A stretch of DNA of 64,000 nucleotides from assembly GCF_002077175.1 (NCBI RefSeq), contig NZ_CP014943.1, forward strand, positions 2,356,001 to 2,420,000, given 5' to 3'. Positions 1-8,447 of this stretch are shown here, in pieces. The position numbers and the translations under genes are program-made. Numbering within the stretch: position 1 is the first letter of the stretch; every line of letters begins with the position of its first letter. Source of the stretch: Colwellia sp. PAMC 21821 (lineage in GTDB: Bacteria > Pseudomonadota > Gammaproteobacteria > Enterobacterales > Alteromonadaceae). The notes under the pieces were generated by a model that was not told where the DNA came from, made no database searches, and worked only from the letters and a program-made list of their open reading frames with translations.

Positions 1-226
1 GAGGATGACGCGCAAAACCTGAAATAACGTGATAGTTAGTGGCAATAAGGCCATCACTGCTAATTTGAAAGCCTGAACCAATAGATGACTTTTCGCCACT
101 GGCTTTGTCGATTAAGCGAATTTGATAAAGCGAAGGGGCCAATTGTTTAAAAATTTCCTCGGCCTGCTCAACTGCGACACTTAGGGTACTAAAGCACATA
201 AGTAACAGAGCAAAAATAGCTTTCAT
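1..226 (-). CDS. trypsin-like serine protease, 5' part only (runs off the window)
   Basis: Reading leftward from an ATG at 226, the first 75 codons encode a secreted protein. A hydrophobic signal peptide (MKAIFALLLMCFSTLSVA, cleavage probably after A-V-A-like residues) is followed by about 30 residues and then GSGFQISSDGLIATNYHVI. This is the glycine-rich strand and catalytic-histidine motif (TNYHVI) of S1C/HtrA-type serine proteases. The Asp and Ser of the triad would lie beyond the window edge, so activity and any PDZ domains cannot be judged. The protein probably acts in the periplasm on damaged or exposed proteins. No neighbour on the same strand is visible. Confidence 0.8.
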   Translation of the reverse strand, partial: MKAIFALLLMCFSTLSVAVEQAEEIFKQLAPSLYQIRLIDKASGEKSSIGSGFQISSDGLIATNYHVISGFARHP

Positions 227-653
227 TGAATATCCTTTTTTATTATTACTTTAGGAACTGTTTGATCTTTAGGCAAAGCAGAACTTATCTGATGACCATT
301 GTGCCAGTGTAATCAAATTTGTCATCTTTTATCCGACAAAATGACGGTTTTGTCTGTCGCGTTGCAAAGTTCATAGCAACGAAATGAAAAAGCGTATGGA
401 GAATAAGCATTTCTGGGACGAGAAAGTTAGCATAAAGCGGCATAAAGTGATCAAGCAAATACACCTCCTCTTTAAATTAGTCTAGCGCTCGATGAGTTAT
501 GCAATATTTTCGTTCGAAATTTATTACATAACAAACTGAAATTAATAAGCTTGCTTTATAGCCTGTGATGAAAAAGTAATCATATAGATATAGGCTAAAT
601 TCATTTTATCTGTCTATTATTAAGTTAATGCGATTATTGGACTTCATCTCAAT
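227..653. other. intergenic region between divergent genes, no gene seen
   Basis: This 427-base AT-rich stretch separates the leftward protease gene from the rightward PAS-GGDEF-EAL gene, so it must carry both promoters. I could not pick out a convincing sigma-70 pair or a coding frame. A TGATCT occurs near 263, but the position 16 bases downstream reads TTATCT and does not match the CGTAT element found elsewhere in the window. Confidence 0.4.
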
Positions 654-2732
654 ATGAAATCAAAAAAAGTTGTCAGTGCCTTAAGCCATGAATATGTTAT
701 TAATGATCCACTACACCAATTATTTGATGCAGTGAATGCTATTTCTGTTCAAGGGTACGACGAGGAACGACGTGTAATTTATTGGAATAAAGGTAGCGAA
801 TTACTTTATGGCTATAACAATGAAGAAGCGATAGGGCAAAAAATAGAAGATCTTATTATTCCTAAAGCAATGTCTGATTTCGTGATTGAAGCACATAAAA
901 ATTGGATAAAAAATGATATAGAAATACCGGCAGCAGAGCTTACTTTACTTGATAAATCAGGTAATGATGTCTGTGTTTTTTCAAGTCATGTAATGTTTAT
1001 AAATCAATATAATAACAAGCAAATGTATTGTGTTGATATCGATTTAACAGACGTAAGGCAAGCGCAAGAGCAAGCAATATTTAAAGAGCATATGCTTGAA
1101 ACTATATTTGAGGCTATACCCGATTTATTTTTCTTGATGGATTATCACGGAACTATTATAGATTATCATGCCAGTAATAAAGGTAGCCTGTTCGTAGCAC
1201 CAGAGCAGTTTATCGGTAAAAATATGGCAACTATTTTACCTGCAGAAGTTACTCGAAAATTTCAGCGCTATATTGACAAAGCTTTAAAGCAAGAAAATAT
1301 GATAAGTTTCGAATATGAACTTACTTTACCTCAAGGCATCGTTTATTTTGAGGCAAGAATAATCCACCTGCCGACATATAAACAAATCATGATTATTATT
1401 CGTGATATTACCGAACAACATAAAACCGCAGAGCTTATTCGTCACCAAGCTTATTATGACAGCTTAACTTTATTGCCCAATCGCTTTTCTGCACTCGACC
1501 GATTATCAAAAATACTGCTTGATGCACAAATATATGATGAGCAAGCCGCGGTGCTTTTTCTCGATTTAGACGACTTTAAAAAAGTGAATGATTCATTAGG
1601 TCATGAAGTTGGCGATAAACTTCTGATTGAATCGGCCAAGCGGTTACAGCAGGTATTACGAAAAGTCGATACGGTTGGTCGCTTAGGTGGTGATGATTTT
1701 ATTGTTTTATTACCGGGATTAAATGATGCCCAGAGTGCGTTAGTTATTACTGAAAATTTACTTAAAACTTTTAGAGAGCCTTTTAAGGTTGAGGGTAGGG
1801 AATTAATACTGACCTTAAGTATCGGCGTAGCTATGTACCCTGAAAATGGTAATAGTGCTTCTGACTTGTTACGCAATGCTGATACGGCAATGTATCAAGC
1901 AAAATCTTTAGGGCGCAATACTTACTCATTTTTTACCAAAGAAATGAATGTCATTATTCAACGCCGTTTTGAAATTGAACAACAAATGCATGGAGCGTTA
2001 GAACGTGAAGAGTTTGAATTATATTATCAGCCACAATTTGATGTAAAAAGTGAAAAAATTATTGGTGCCGAAGCCTTATTGCGTTGGCACAATCCAACGC
2101 TTGGCAACGTTACACCAGAGGAGTTTATTCCTATTGCTGAACACACGGGCCTTATTGTTCTAATAGGTCGCTATGTTATAACACAAGCCTTGTGCTTTTT
2201 AAGTGCATGGCAAAATATTGATCAACAAAAATACACGATGGCAGTTAATTTATCTCCACGTCAATTTAGAGATTCTAAGCTACTGAGTATTATAAAAAAC
2301 AGCCTGGATAAGGAAAATATTAACCCTAAATATTTGGAGCTTGAAATTACTGAGGGGTTATTAATGGGTGGGCAAACTTATGTTAGCGACGCCTTAGTTG
2401 AAATAAATGGACTGGGTATCAAGCTATCAATGGATGATTTTGGTACCGGCTATTCTTCGATTAGTTATTTAAGACAATACCCTTTTGAGGTATTAAAAAT
2501 TGATCGAAGCTTTATAAGCGGGATAACAGTCAGTAAGGCAGATTATGACTTAGTTAAAGCCACTATTGCCATGTCACATAGCTTAGGATTAACCGTTGTT
2601 GCAGAAGGTGTAGAAACGAAAAAACAACTGAAATTATTGCACGAGTTAGGCTGTGACTCAGCACAAGGTTTCTATTTAAGTAAACCAATATCGGCCAAAC
2701 AATTACTTGATTTTTCAGCCTCATTTTTATAA
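654..2732 (+). CDS. PAS-PAS-GGDEF-EAL cyclic-di-GMP signalling protein
   Basis: This 692-residue cytoplasmic protein has no membrane segment. Two PAS-like sensor regions (about residues 20-140 and 145-258) precede a GGDEF domain (about 265-430) and an EAL domain (about 440-688). The cyclase signature is GGDDF at 345-349, a conservative Glu-to-Asp change at the fourth position. RKVD, ending five residues earlier, fits the inhibitory I-site RxxD. The EAL domain looks fully equipped: EAL at 473-475, AVNLSPRQF, ELEITEG, DDFGTGYSS, LKIDRSFI, AEGVET and QGFYLSKP are all present. Phosphodiesterase activity is therefore likely, with cyclase activity less certain. The gene is monocistronic. The ATG lacks a strong Shine-Dalgarno sequence. 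Confidence 0.92.
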   Translation: MKSKKVVSALSHEYVINDPLHQLFDAVNAISVQGYDEERRVIYWNKGSELLYGYNNEEAIGQKIEDLIIPKAMSDFVIEAHKNWIKNDIEIPAAELTLLDKSGNDVCVFSSHVMFINQYNNKQMYCVDIDLTDVRQAQEQAIFKEHMLETIFEAIPDLFFLMDYHGTIIDYHASNKGSLFVAPEQFIGKNMATILPAEVTRKFQRYIDKALKQENMISFEYELTLPQGIVYFEARIIHLPTYKQIMIIIRDITEQHKTAELIRHQAYYDSLTLLPNRFSALDRLSKILLDAQIYDEQAAVLFLDLDDFKKVNDSLGHEVGDKLLIESAKRLQQVLRKVDTVGRLGGDDFIVLLPGLNDAQSALVITENLLKTFREPFKVEGRELILTLSIGVAMYPENGNSASDLLRNADTAMYQAKSLGRNTYSFFTKEMNVIIQRRFEIEQQMHGALEREEFELYYQPQFDVKSEKIIGAEALLRWHNPTLGNVTPEEFIPIAEHTGLIVLIGRYVITQALCFLSAWQNIDQQKYTMAVNLSPRQFRDSKLLSIIKNSLDKENINPKYLELEITEGLLMGGQTYVSDALVEINGLGIKLSMDDFGTGYSSISYLRQYPFEVLKIDRSFISGITVSKADYDLVKATIAMSHSLGLTVVAEGVETKKQLKLLHELGCDSAQGFYLSKPISAKQLLDFSASFL

Positions 2733-3177
2733 TTAGTAGGCCTGGTTTTTACCTTTGTCATTCAATGTTTAACGAGTGGCACTATGTTTTTTTTTGAAGC
2801 ATAAAGAGTAACAGCTATCATTTATGATTGGTTGTGATGAAAAACACTGATTTAAACCATAATCAGCGACGTTCACCACTGTCCATTATTTAATGCTCAA
2901 TTCACGTTAATATCGTGCTGTTTGTTTGCACGCCAGCGCAAATATTCTATCAAGTTTAAGGGGTGTTTAAGTGAAATTTTTTGCCCTATATTATGATTTT
3001 AAAATAGCCAGATAAAAGCGTTAAATATACATGTGTTGGTTTTTTATCCTTGATTATAAAAGAATTAAAATATCGATAGATAAAAATAATTAGTTTTTAT
3101 CTATCGATATTACTTGTTGAAAGCTAGTTATCAGCATACGCTATTACTAACCCACTTTAAGGCGCAGTATTGAAATT
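2733..3177. other. intergenic region with a perfect 18-bp inverted repeat
   Basis: These 445 bases hold no supported gene. The one clear structure is the inverted repeat at 3069-3111, listed separately, which ends 66 bases before the yjbR-like start codon. No GC-rich terminator follows the GGDEF-EAL gene. Confidence 0.4.
3069..3111. repeat. perfect 18-bp inverted repeat, 7-base loop
   Basis: AATATCGATAGATAAAAA at 3069-3086 and its exact reverse complement at 3094-3111 flank the loop TAATTAG. A hairpin this long and AT-rich could be an operator, a leader structure of the downstream yjbR-like gene or an end-fused repeat element. There is no GC-rich stem followed by T residues, so a canonical terminator is unlikely. 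Confidence 0.8.
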
Positions 3178-3570
3178 ATGGATAGCATACAAGCAAAGCG
3201 TTATTTACTTAATAAATTAGAAACAATTGAATATTTTCCATTTGGCGATGATGTCAGTGTTTTTAAAGTAAAACATAAAATGTTTGCGACATTAGCGTTA
3301 GGTAAAGGGACTGAAAAAGGAACCGGTGGTAAAATGGCCGGGCATTATTGTGTTAATTTAAAGTGTGATCCTGAAGAAGCTGTTATGTTGCGCGATATAT
3401 TTAGTGCAGTTATACCTGGCTATCACATGAATAAAGCACAGTGGAATACGGTGATATTAGATGGTTCAATTCCACAAGGTGAGATTGAGCGCATGATTGA
3501 TAATTCTTATATGTTGGTAGTGAGCAAGATGCCTAAGAAAGATCAGGCTTCGCTTTTAATGCACTTATAG
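3178..3570 (+). CDS. MmcQ/YjbR family protein (DUF419)
   Basis: This 130-residue protein has the conserved landmarks of the MmcQ/YjbR family: YFPFGDDVSVFKVKHKMFA near the N-terminus, NLKCDPEEAVMLRD in the middle, then PGYHMNKAQWNTV, LDGSIPQGEIERMID and SYMLVV. Family members share a CyaY-like fold and a putative DNA-binding or double-wing role, but no biochemical function is established. The length is normal for the family and there is no signal peptide. The gene stands alone between two long intergenic regions, and its Shine-Dalgarno is weak. Confidence 0.85.
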   Translation: MDSIQAKRYLLNKLETIEYFPFGDDVSVFKVKHKMFATLALGKGTEKGTGGKMAGHYCVNLKCDPEEAVMLRDIFSAVIPGYHMNKAQWNTVILDGSIPQGEIERMIDNSYMLVVSKMPKKDQASLLMHL

Positions 3571-4003
3571 CATCGTATTTGTTGAAATTTTAGTTAGCTG
3601 TAGAATAGTCGATAATTTATGTTAATTGGCATAATTACCCGTTTGACGAAGTTTAACTTTATATTATTTATGTGTAACTTCGATACGACAAAATTCAATA
3701 TTAAGGAACTAATAGCCTCTACAGCAGGTTATTTGTTGCCTTAATTAGTTTTTTCTTCCAGTGCAGAGCGCTTATTCACCTCAGGTATCTTGTTTAAATG
3801 CTTGCTGGTAAATCATCAATGGTGGCAAGTTATTAACTGACACTTTTACCTTACGTTGGCAAAGTTTGATCTTAATTTTATTTTGAGACGTATATTTTGA
3901 GACGTAAATTTTACAACGTAATATAATCGTGCTGATTGATAAAAATAAAACTTAATTCACGCTTGTGGTTAATTTACCGTGATTAAAATAGGAGTGTTTA
4001 CCA
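3571..4003. other. intergenic region upstream of the HAD gene
   Basis: These 433 bases contain no gene that I can support. They hold the promoter-like motif at 3867-3894 and a 13-base direct repeat (ATTTTGAGACGTA at 3880-3892 and 3894-3906) that overlaps it. The leader from the motif to the TTG start is about 110 bases. Confidence 0.4.
3867..3894 (+). promoter_or_regulatory. putative ECF (RpoE/ChrR-type) promoter, HAD-CIA30 pair
   Basis: TGATCT (3867-3872), 16 bases, then CGTATA (3889-3894). Both hexamers and the spacing match the motif upstream of the ECF sigma gene (23781-23808) apart from the last base. The distance to the next start codon (about 110 bases) is longer than at the other copies. 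Assignment to the sigma factor is an inference. Confidence 0.55.
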
Positions 4004-4621
4004 TTGTTAGTGAATAAATTATTGGGCGTGATATTTGATCTAGATAATACCTTGGTTTCTTCCACCTTGAATTTTCAGCAGATAAGGGCTGATTTGGGTT
4101 GTGATAACGATATCGATTTATTAGATTTCGTTGATGCTTTGCCAGAAGAACAGCGTATTGTTGCCCATAATTTAGTCGTTGAATATGAAATTAATGACGC
4201 GCTGAATGCAAAAAATCTTCTTGGTACTGAAGAACTCCTCGCACTGTTAGCTCAGTTAGATATTCCTTGTGCTATTGTCACACGAAATTGTCGTGAAGCG
4301 GCATTGATCAAAATGCAAAATAACAACATTGATATTGAACTGCTATTCACAAGAGCAGATCATAAAGCTAAACCCGCACCCGATGCTTTATTGCATTTAG
4401 CTCAGTTGTGGCAAGTAAAGCCTGAAAATTTATTATATGTTGGTGACTACTTATATGACCTGCAAGCCGCAAAAAATGCTAATACTATGTCATGTTTAGT
4501 TACACATGGCGAAACGCTTGAATATGCTAGCTTGGCCAATATTGTAGTAAACGAGCTTACAGAGCTAAGTGATGGTATTACTAAAGTTTTTGCTGGTGAG
4601 CCTGCCGATTTTTCTGGTTAG
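4004..4621 (+). CDS. HAD-superfamily hydrolase (phosphatase-like, HAD-IA)
   Basis: A 205-residue cytoplasmic HAD enzyme. Motif I is DLDNT (residues about 12-16, with the nucleophile and acid aspartates), motif II is the Thr in IVTRN, motif III is the Lys in AKPAPD, and motif IV is GDYLYD. All catalytic residues are present; a cap of the small-phosphatase type sits between motifs I and II. The substrate is unknown; sugar phosphates or phosphoglycolate-like compounds are typical for the family. The start is TTG at 4004, chosen because AGGAG at 3990-3994 sits nine bases upstream; a GTG at 4010 is possible. It is followed 33 bases later by the CIA30 gene, probably in the same transcript. Confidence 0.82.
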   Translation: MLVNKLLGVIFDLDNTLVSSTLNFQQIRADLGCDNDIDLLDFVDALPEEQRIVAHNLVVEYEINDALNAKNLLGTEELLALLAQLDIPCAIVTRNCREAALIKMQNNNIDIELLFTRADHKAKPAPDALLHLAQLWQVKPENLLYVGDYLYDLQAAKNANTMSCLVTHGETLEYASLANIVVNELTELSDGITKVFAGEPADFSG

Positions 4622-4654
4622 TAATCATATTTTATAAATGAATAGGCAAGCATA

Positions 4655-5245
4655 ATGCGAGTTGCACCTTATGTACTTTTATTCTTTCCTCTGCTCGCCG
4701 GCGTTTCCGCTGCCAGCAACGAGATGCAGCAAGCGCTTATTACTGACAAAAAAGAGTCTACCTTTATGATTGATTTTACCGAGCAACATAACCTTGAAAA
4801 TTGGCGCATAACTAATGATGGAGTTATGGGAGGAAAATCCCAAGGGCATTTTTCATTACAAGGAAATAAAGCGGTTTTTGAAGGCAATATTTCGCTGGAT
4901 AATAACGGCGGCTTTAGTTCAGTATTTCGTTCGATAGAACCTTTGTCTAAAGGCCTTAAGACTGTAACGATCAATGTACTAGGTGACGGATTGACGTATC
5001 AGTTAAGAGCGAGCGTAACACTTGATGGTTATCGGTTGGCTTATAAACAGCACTTCAATACGGTTGTAGGTCAACAAGAAGAATTAACCTTTATACTGGC
5101 TGATTTTCAAGCATCGTTCAGGGGGCGTAATATTTCTAACGCACCCGTTTTATTAGCAGAAAACATCATCGAAGTGGGGTTTTTAGTGACAAGAAAGGCT
5201 GCAGGACCGTTTTCATTAGCGATTTCAAGTGTGGCTTTTAAATAA
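4655..5245 (+). CDS. CIA30-family exported protein
   Basis: A 196-residue protein with an N-terminal signal peptide (VLLFFPLLAGVSAAS). The rest is one CIA30-like beta-sandwich domain, recognisable from WRITNDGVMGGKSQG, GGFSSVFRS and GRNISNAPVL. CIA30 proteins are named after a eukaryotic complex I assembly factor; bacterial members are mostly uncharacterised carbohydrate-binding-like domains and this one should act outside the cytoplasm. It probably shares a promoter with the HAD gene. Its 3' end faces the convergent SDR gene across only 38 bases, with no visible terminator. Confidence 0.78.
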   Translation: MRVAPYVLLFFPLLAGVSAASNEMQQALITDKKESTFMIDFTEQHNLENWRITNDGVMGGKSQGHFSLQGNKAVFEGNISLDNNGGFSSVFRSIEPLSKGLKTVTINVLGDGLTYQLRASVTLDGYRLAYKQHFNTVVGQQEELTFILADFQASFRGRNISNAPVLLAENIIEVGFLVTRKAAGPFSLAISSVAFK

Positions 5246-5283
5246 GCCAGTTCGACATTTTTTCAACAACAGGCTTACCAAAA

Positions 5284-6030
5284 CTACCAATTAATGACTT
5301 CACCCTGCCAATCGAGATAACTTGCTGTTTGGTCTAATGGCGCTTTTTCAACAATATCTAATAGCTGTGTAGCGACAAACTCTGAGCTGAAAAGCTTATT
5401 AGCTGGGACATTCTTTTGGAATGGTTTTGATAGTGGCGTATCTGTTGTCCCTGGGTGAAAAGCAATTAACTTAATGTTTTTCGCTCTGCGGGCTAACTCT
5501 ATTGCCGCGGTTTTAACCATCATGTTTAATGCCGCTTTTGATGCCCTATAGCTATACCAACCCCCTAAACGATTATCACTGATACTGCCAACTCGGGCAC
5601 TAAATAGCACGAATTTGCAGGGTGACTTCCCTGTCAATAAAGGGGTTAACTTTTGTATCCACAACATTGGCGTTAAGGTATTTGATGTTATAACTTCCAT
5701 AAATGCTTGGGCGTCAAAATCTTCTAAACGCTTTTCTGGTTGAATAGTGTCATTATGCAGTATGCCATTACAGACAAATACGCGAGTTATTGGCGCATGA
5801 TCATGTTGTGCTAATAACCTTATGGCTTGGTCTATAGACTGTGGTTGGTAGTCTTTAAGCATAATTTTGGTAACATTATCTGCTAGAGTTTCGCTAGTTA
5901 CTGACTCATTATCCACTAAGCCTCGACTGATCAATAGTAAACCTGTGCTTTCTGAAGTCTGTATTTGTGTGGCAATGGCTTTACCAATATTGCTATTTGC
6001 GCCGATGATCAGTGTTTGTTCGGTTGTCAT
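5284..6030 (-). CDS. SDR-family NAD(P)-dependent oxidoreductase
   Basis: A 248-residue short-chain dehydrogenase. The nucleotide-binding turn is GANSNIGKAIA (about residues 9-19), CNGIL stands in for the NNAG-like strand, and the catalytic pair is YSYRASK with the preceding Ser in LFSARVGS. The C-terminal AFHPGTTDTPLSKPF is typical of the small CsgA/C-factor-like SDRs. The substrate is unknown. The start overlaps the end of the DCC-protein gene by 38 bases, which implies translational coupling with the upstream genes on the minus strand. Confidence 0.85.
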   Translation of the reverse strand: MTTEQTLIIGANSNIGKAIATQIQTSESTGLLLISRGLVDNESVTSETLADNVTKIMLKDYQPQSIDQAIRLLAQHDHAPITRVFVCNGILHNDTIQPEKRLEDFDAQAFMEVITSNTLTPMLWIQKLTPLLTGKSPCKFVLFSARVGSISDNRLGGWYSYRASKAALNMMVKTAAIELARRAKNIKLIAFHPGTTDTPLSKPFQKNVPANKLFSSEFVATQLLDIVEKAPLDQTASYLDWQGEVINW

Positions 6031-6418
6031 AACATGTTCCTGAAGTACAGTGAGTGGTTTTAATGTTAAATACTTTGGCGAGTAACGCTGAAATTTGATG
6101 ACGGTATTTTGCTAAACCTAAATATGCCCAGTGGCTAATGGTTTTAATTATAGGCCAATTTAATGGTGCAACCCAAAAGCCTTTACCTACTATAGTCCAA
6201 GCCCTATGTGTAACCTCAAGCCCAAGTAAAATTTGCCCGTTGTAGTACCCATGCAATATTTTCATAGCGGCGTCAAAACTAACGCTAGGGTAGCGTGTAG
6301 AAAAATCGCTTTGGTGTATATCCACTAAGTGAATAGTATTTTCTTTATCATGCTTTTTTAGGTGCGCCATTTCAGTTGCACATAGCGGGCAGTTGCCATC
6401 ATAAAAAATTGTTAACAT
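5993..6418 (-). CDS. DCC-family thiol-disulfide oxidoreductase-like protein (DUF393)
   Basis: A 141-residue protein starting MLTIFYDGNCPLC. The YDGxCPLC segment (CxxC at residues 11-14) defines the DCC/DUF393 family, thioredoxin-fold proteins presumed to act in thiol redox chemistry. It also carries the family's hydrophobic C-terminal region (WAYLGLAKYRHQISALLAK). The gene overlaps the downstream SDR gene by 38 bases and lies 84 bases after the flavoprotein gene, so the three may be one transcript. The gap contains the short tandem repeat at 6448-6502. The physiological partner is unknown. Confidence 0.82.
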   Translation of the reverse strand: MLTIFYDGNCPLCATEMAHLKKHDKENTIHLVDIHQSDFSTRYPSVSFDAAMKILHGYYNGQILLGLEVTHRAWTIVGKGFWVAPLNWPIIKTISHWAYLGLAKYRHQISALLAKVFNIKTTHCTSGTCYDNRTNTDHRRK

Positions 6419-6447
6419 GAAATTATCCCCGTAAGGTTTATATCACC

Positions 6448-6502
6448 TTAGCTTATCTTTAGCTTATCTTTAGCTTATCTTTAGCTTATTTTTAGATTGT
6501 TT
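6448..6502. repeat. 11-bp tandem repeat, four units plus one degenerate
   Basis: TTAGCTTATCT is repeated at 6448, 6459 and 6470, then TTAGCTTATTT at 6481 and a decayed TTAGATTGTTT at 6492. The array ends exactly at the stop codon of the flavoprotein gene and fills the gap before the DCC gene. Eleven bases is not a multiple of three, so copy-number change would shift any reading frame, but none is supported here. Confidence 0.9.
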
Positions 6503-7153
6503 TTAGGTCTTGCCATCGATTGAAATTTTTGTCGGTAATATACCTGGCTTAGCATAACTTAAACGTGAGAGTCGCTTACTGGTATGGTAACTGTCGAGCC
6601 CTGAAACCATTACGGTGTTTAATGATTCAATATCAATATAACCGTCCGTCCTAATCGCTGCGCTATCACAGAGAATATCGGTTATCTCGCCAATGACTAA
6701 CAAAGTATTATTTAGTCGAATTGGCACTATTTCGTTAAGCTTTAAAGCATATTTTAGCTGGCTTTCTTGTACGAATGGCGCATCTACATTGTCGATAAAG
6801 TGTGGCGTTAATCCGGTTTGTTTAAATTCACATTCGTCATCACCATAGCGTGCCGATGTTTGATGAGCAGCCTGCCAAAAATCGGCATTAACCTGATTAA
6901 TGGTAAACTGTCCTGTTTGCTGAATATTTCTTAAGGTATGTCTTTCTACGCTGTCAGGACGTGAAATAAATCCGACTAAGGCCGGAGCTGCGCCAAGATG
7001 AAATACGGAGCTAAAAATTGCCAAGTTATTAATGTTTTTATCATCGCGAGTACCAATAAGGTTGGCGCTTTTAAAGCCAGACAAGCTATTAATAATCTGA
7101 ACTCTATATTGTGGATCCATTTTTAGCAGTTCTTCGTGATTAATATATTTCAT
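6503..7153 (-). CDS. flavin reductase-like FMN-binding domain protein
   Basis: A 216-residue flavin-reductase-like flavoprotein. Features are an N-terminal domain with FKSANLIGTRDDKNINNLAIFSS, where flavin contacts are expected, then GFISRPDSVERHTLRNI, a strongly family-specific phosphate-binding stretch, and GQFTINQ. The C-terminal part ends with SRLSYAKPG. Related proteins are FMN-dependent oxidoreductases of unknown substrate found in many marine bacteria. Thirty-six bases upstream lies a promoter-like motif shared with the ECF sigma operon, so it may be induced by photo-oxidative stress. It heads the minus-strand flavoprotein/DCC/SDR group. Confidence 0.78.
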   Translation of the reverse strand: MKYINHEELLKMDPQYRVQIINSLSGFKSANLIGTRDDKNINNLAIFSSVFHLGAAPALVGFISRPDSVERHTLRNIQQTGQFTINQVNADFWQAAHQTSARYGDDECEFKQTGLTPHFIDNVDAPFVQESQLKYALKLNEIVPIRLNNTLLVIGEITDILCDSAAIRTDGYIDIESLNTVMVSGLDSYHTSKRLSRLSYAKPGILPTKISIDGKT

Positions 7154-7188
7154 GTAAGTAATGTCTGGTAAGTTGTATCTTATATTCC

Positions 7189-7216
7189 ATTACGTAATGG
7201 ATAGCATTTTCGATCA
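7189..7216 (-). promoter_or_regulatory. putative ECF (RpoE/ChrR-type) promoter, flavoprotein gene
   Basis: On the minus strand, TGATCG (7216-7211), 16 bases, then CGTAAT (7194-7189), ending 36 bases before the start codon. It has the same layout and distance as the motif at the sigma operon, with one change in each hexamer. Confidence 0.5.
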
Positions 7217-7417
7217 CCTCTGTGTTTTGGCTTAGTGAGAAGATAAATTAATTTTATGACTTCAATTAGCTTTGTCACGTGGCTTAGCGGTAGTAATTTT
7301 TACCGTAATTAAAAAGCAGTTTGAAATTCAACTGCTAATATTATTATTTAATAGCTTATCGTATTAAATGTGTACCATCTTAGCCCATCATAAAAGTGAA
7401 TAGGAAAAAACCAAAGA

Positions 7418-8434
7418 TTGAAAAACTTCTCTGAAAAACACTCACTAGCATCTTACATAACCGTGCTCATTATTATTGGTATTGGAATAGCTTATTTTTA
7501 TTTACAACATCTTGGGCATCAGGAAAAAACCTCTATTACAATTGCTGTTTCTAAAACCCCACTGTCTGCACCTTTTTATGTTGCTAAAGCGATCCATGCT
7601 TTTGATGATACTTGTGTCAAAATTGAATATGATCAGGTGATAGGAGGCCATGCCGCATTTGAAAAAGTGATGAGTGGTAAGGTTGATTTTGGTACCAGTT
7701 CTGATTCTGTTATTGCTTTTCAAAGTTTAACTACACATAAGCCGTCCTTTGTAACCCATGCAATGTTTGTGCAATCAGATAATGACGTGAAATTAATTAC
7801 TCGCGCCTCTGAAAATATTGAATCTACAAGTGATCTCAAGGGAAGAAGAGTCGGAGTGACTAAAGGCACATCCAGCGAATATATTTTAAGTACCTTGTTA
7901 GCGATTGAAGGCTTAACTATTGAGGATATTGAGTTAATCGACTATAAGCCAGAACAATTACTACAGGGCTTTAGTAATGGGGAGGTTGACGCTATTCTTC
8001 CTTGGGAGCCTTTTGCTTTTCAAGCACGACAACTGCTCAATAACAAAATAAAAATTCATGATACTAAAAGCTTAAGTACGCTGAGCTTCAATTTACTTTC
8101 TCAAACAGCAAATAACCAGCTCGTAGAAAAAGCACAATGCGTGATCGAAGGTTTACGACTGGCCATTGACTATATTGTCTCGAATCCTAAAGAATCTAAA
8201 AAAATAGTGGTAGATGAACTTCAAGTAGACCCTGCGTTTATTGAGTGGGTATGGTCTGATTATATTTTTAAGCTTAGCTTGAATCATTCACTGATATTAA
8301 ATATTAAATCTCAAGCTATTTGGGCCATGGAAGCAAAATTAGGGGAGTATAACAGTGTTTACAATTCTGAGCTTTTTGTTGATAGTAGGGCGCTAACAAA
8401 GGTAGAACCAGGATCTGTGAATTTATCACTGTAA
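7418..8434 (+). CDS. membrane-anchored NMT1/THI5-like solute-binding protein
   Basis: A 338-residue protein with an uncleaved-looking N-terminal membrane segment (about residues 11-29) and a periplasmic two-lobed binding domain of the NMT1/SsuA type. Landmarks are SKTPLSAPFYVAKAI, the GGHAAFEKVMSGKVDFGTSSDS segment, DLKGRRVGVTKGTSSEY and VDAILPWEPFAF. Such proteins usually feed ABC importers, but no permease or ATPase gene is nearby. Thirteen bases later comes a diguanylate cyclase with a periplasmic sensor region, so the protein more likely delivers a ligand signal. The start is TTG at 7418, about 11 bases after AGGAA. The ligand is unknown. Confidence 0.85.
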   Translation: MKNFSEKHSLASYITVLIIIGIGIAYFYLQHLGHQEKTSITIAVSKTPLSAPFYVAKAIHAFDDTCVKIEYDQVIGGHAAFEKVMSGKVDFGTSSDSVIAFQSLTTHKPSFVTHAMFVQSDNDVKLITRASENIESTSDLKGRRVGVTKGTSSEYILSTLLAIEGLTIEDIELIDYKPEQLLQGFSNGEVDAILPWEPFAFQARQLLNNKIKIHDTKSLSTLSFNLLSQTANNQLVEKAQCVIEGLRLAIDYIVSNPKESKKIVVDELQVDPAFIEWVWSDYIFKLSLNHSLILNIKSQAIWAMEAKLGEYNSVYNSELFVDSRALTKVEPGSVNLSL

Positions 8435-8447
8435 ATAAGGATATTTT

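Noticed and set aside
262..290. TGATCT upstream of the PAS-GGDEF-EAL gene
   Set aside because: The downstream position reads TTATCT, not CGTAT, so the two-part motif is absent.
2761..2960. Possible terminator after the PAS-GGDEF-EAL gene
   Set aside because: No GC-rich stem with a T-run could be found in this stretch.
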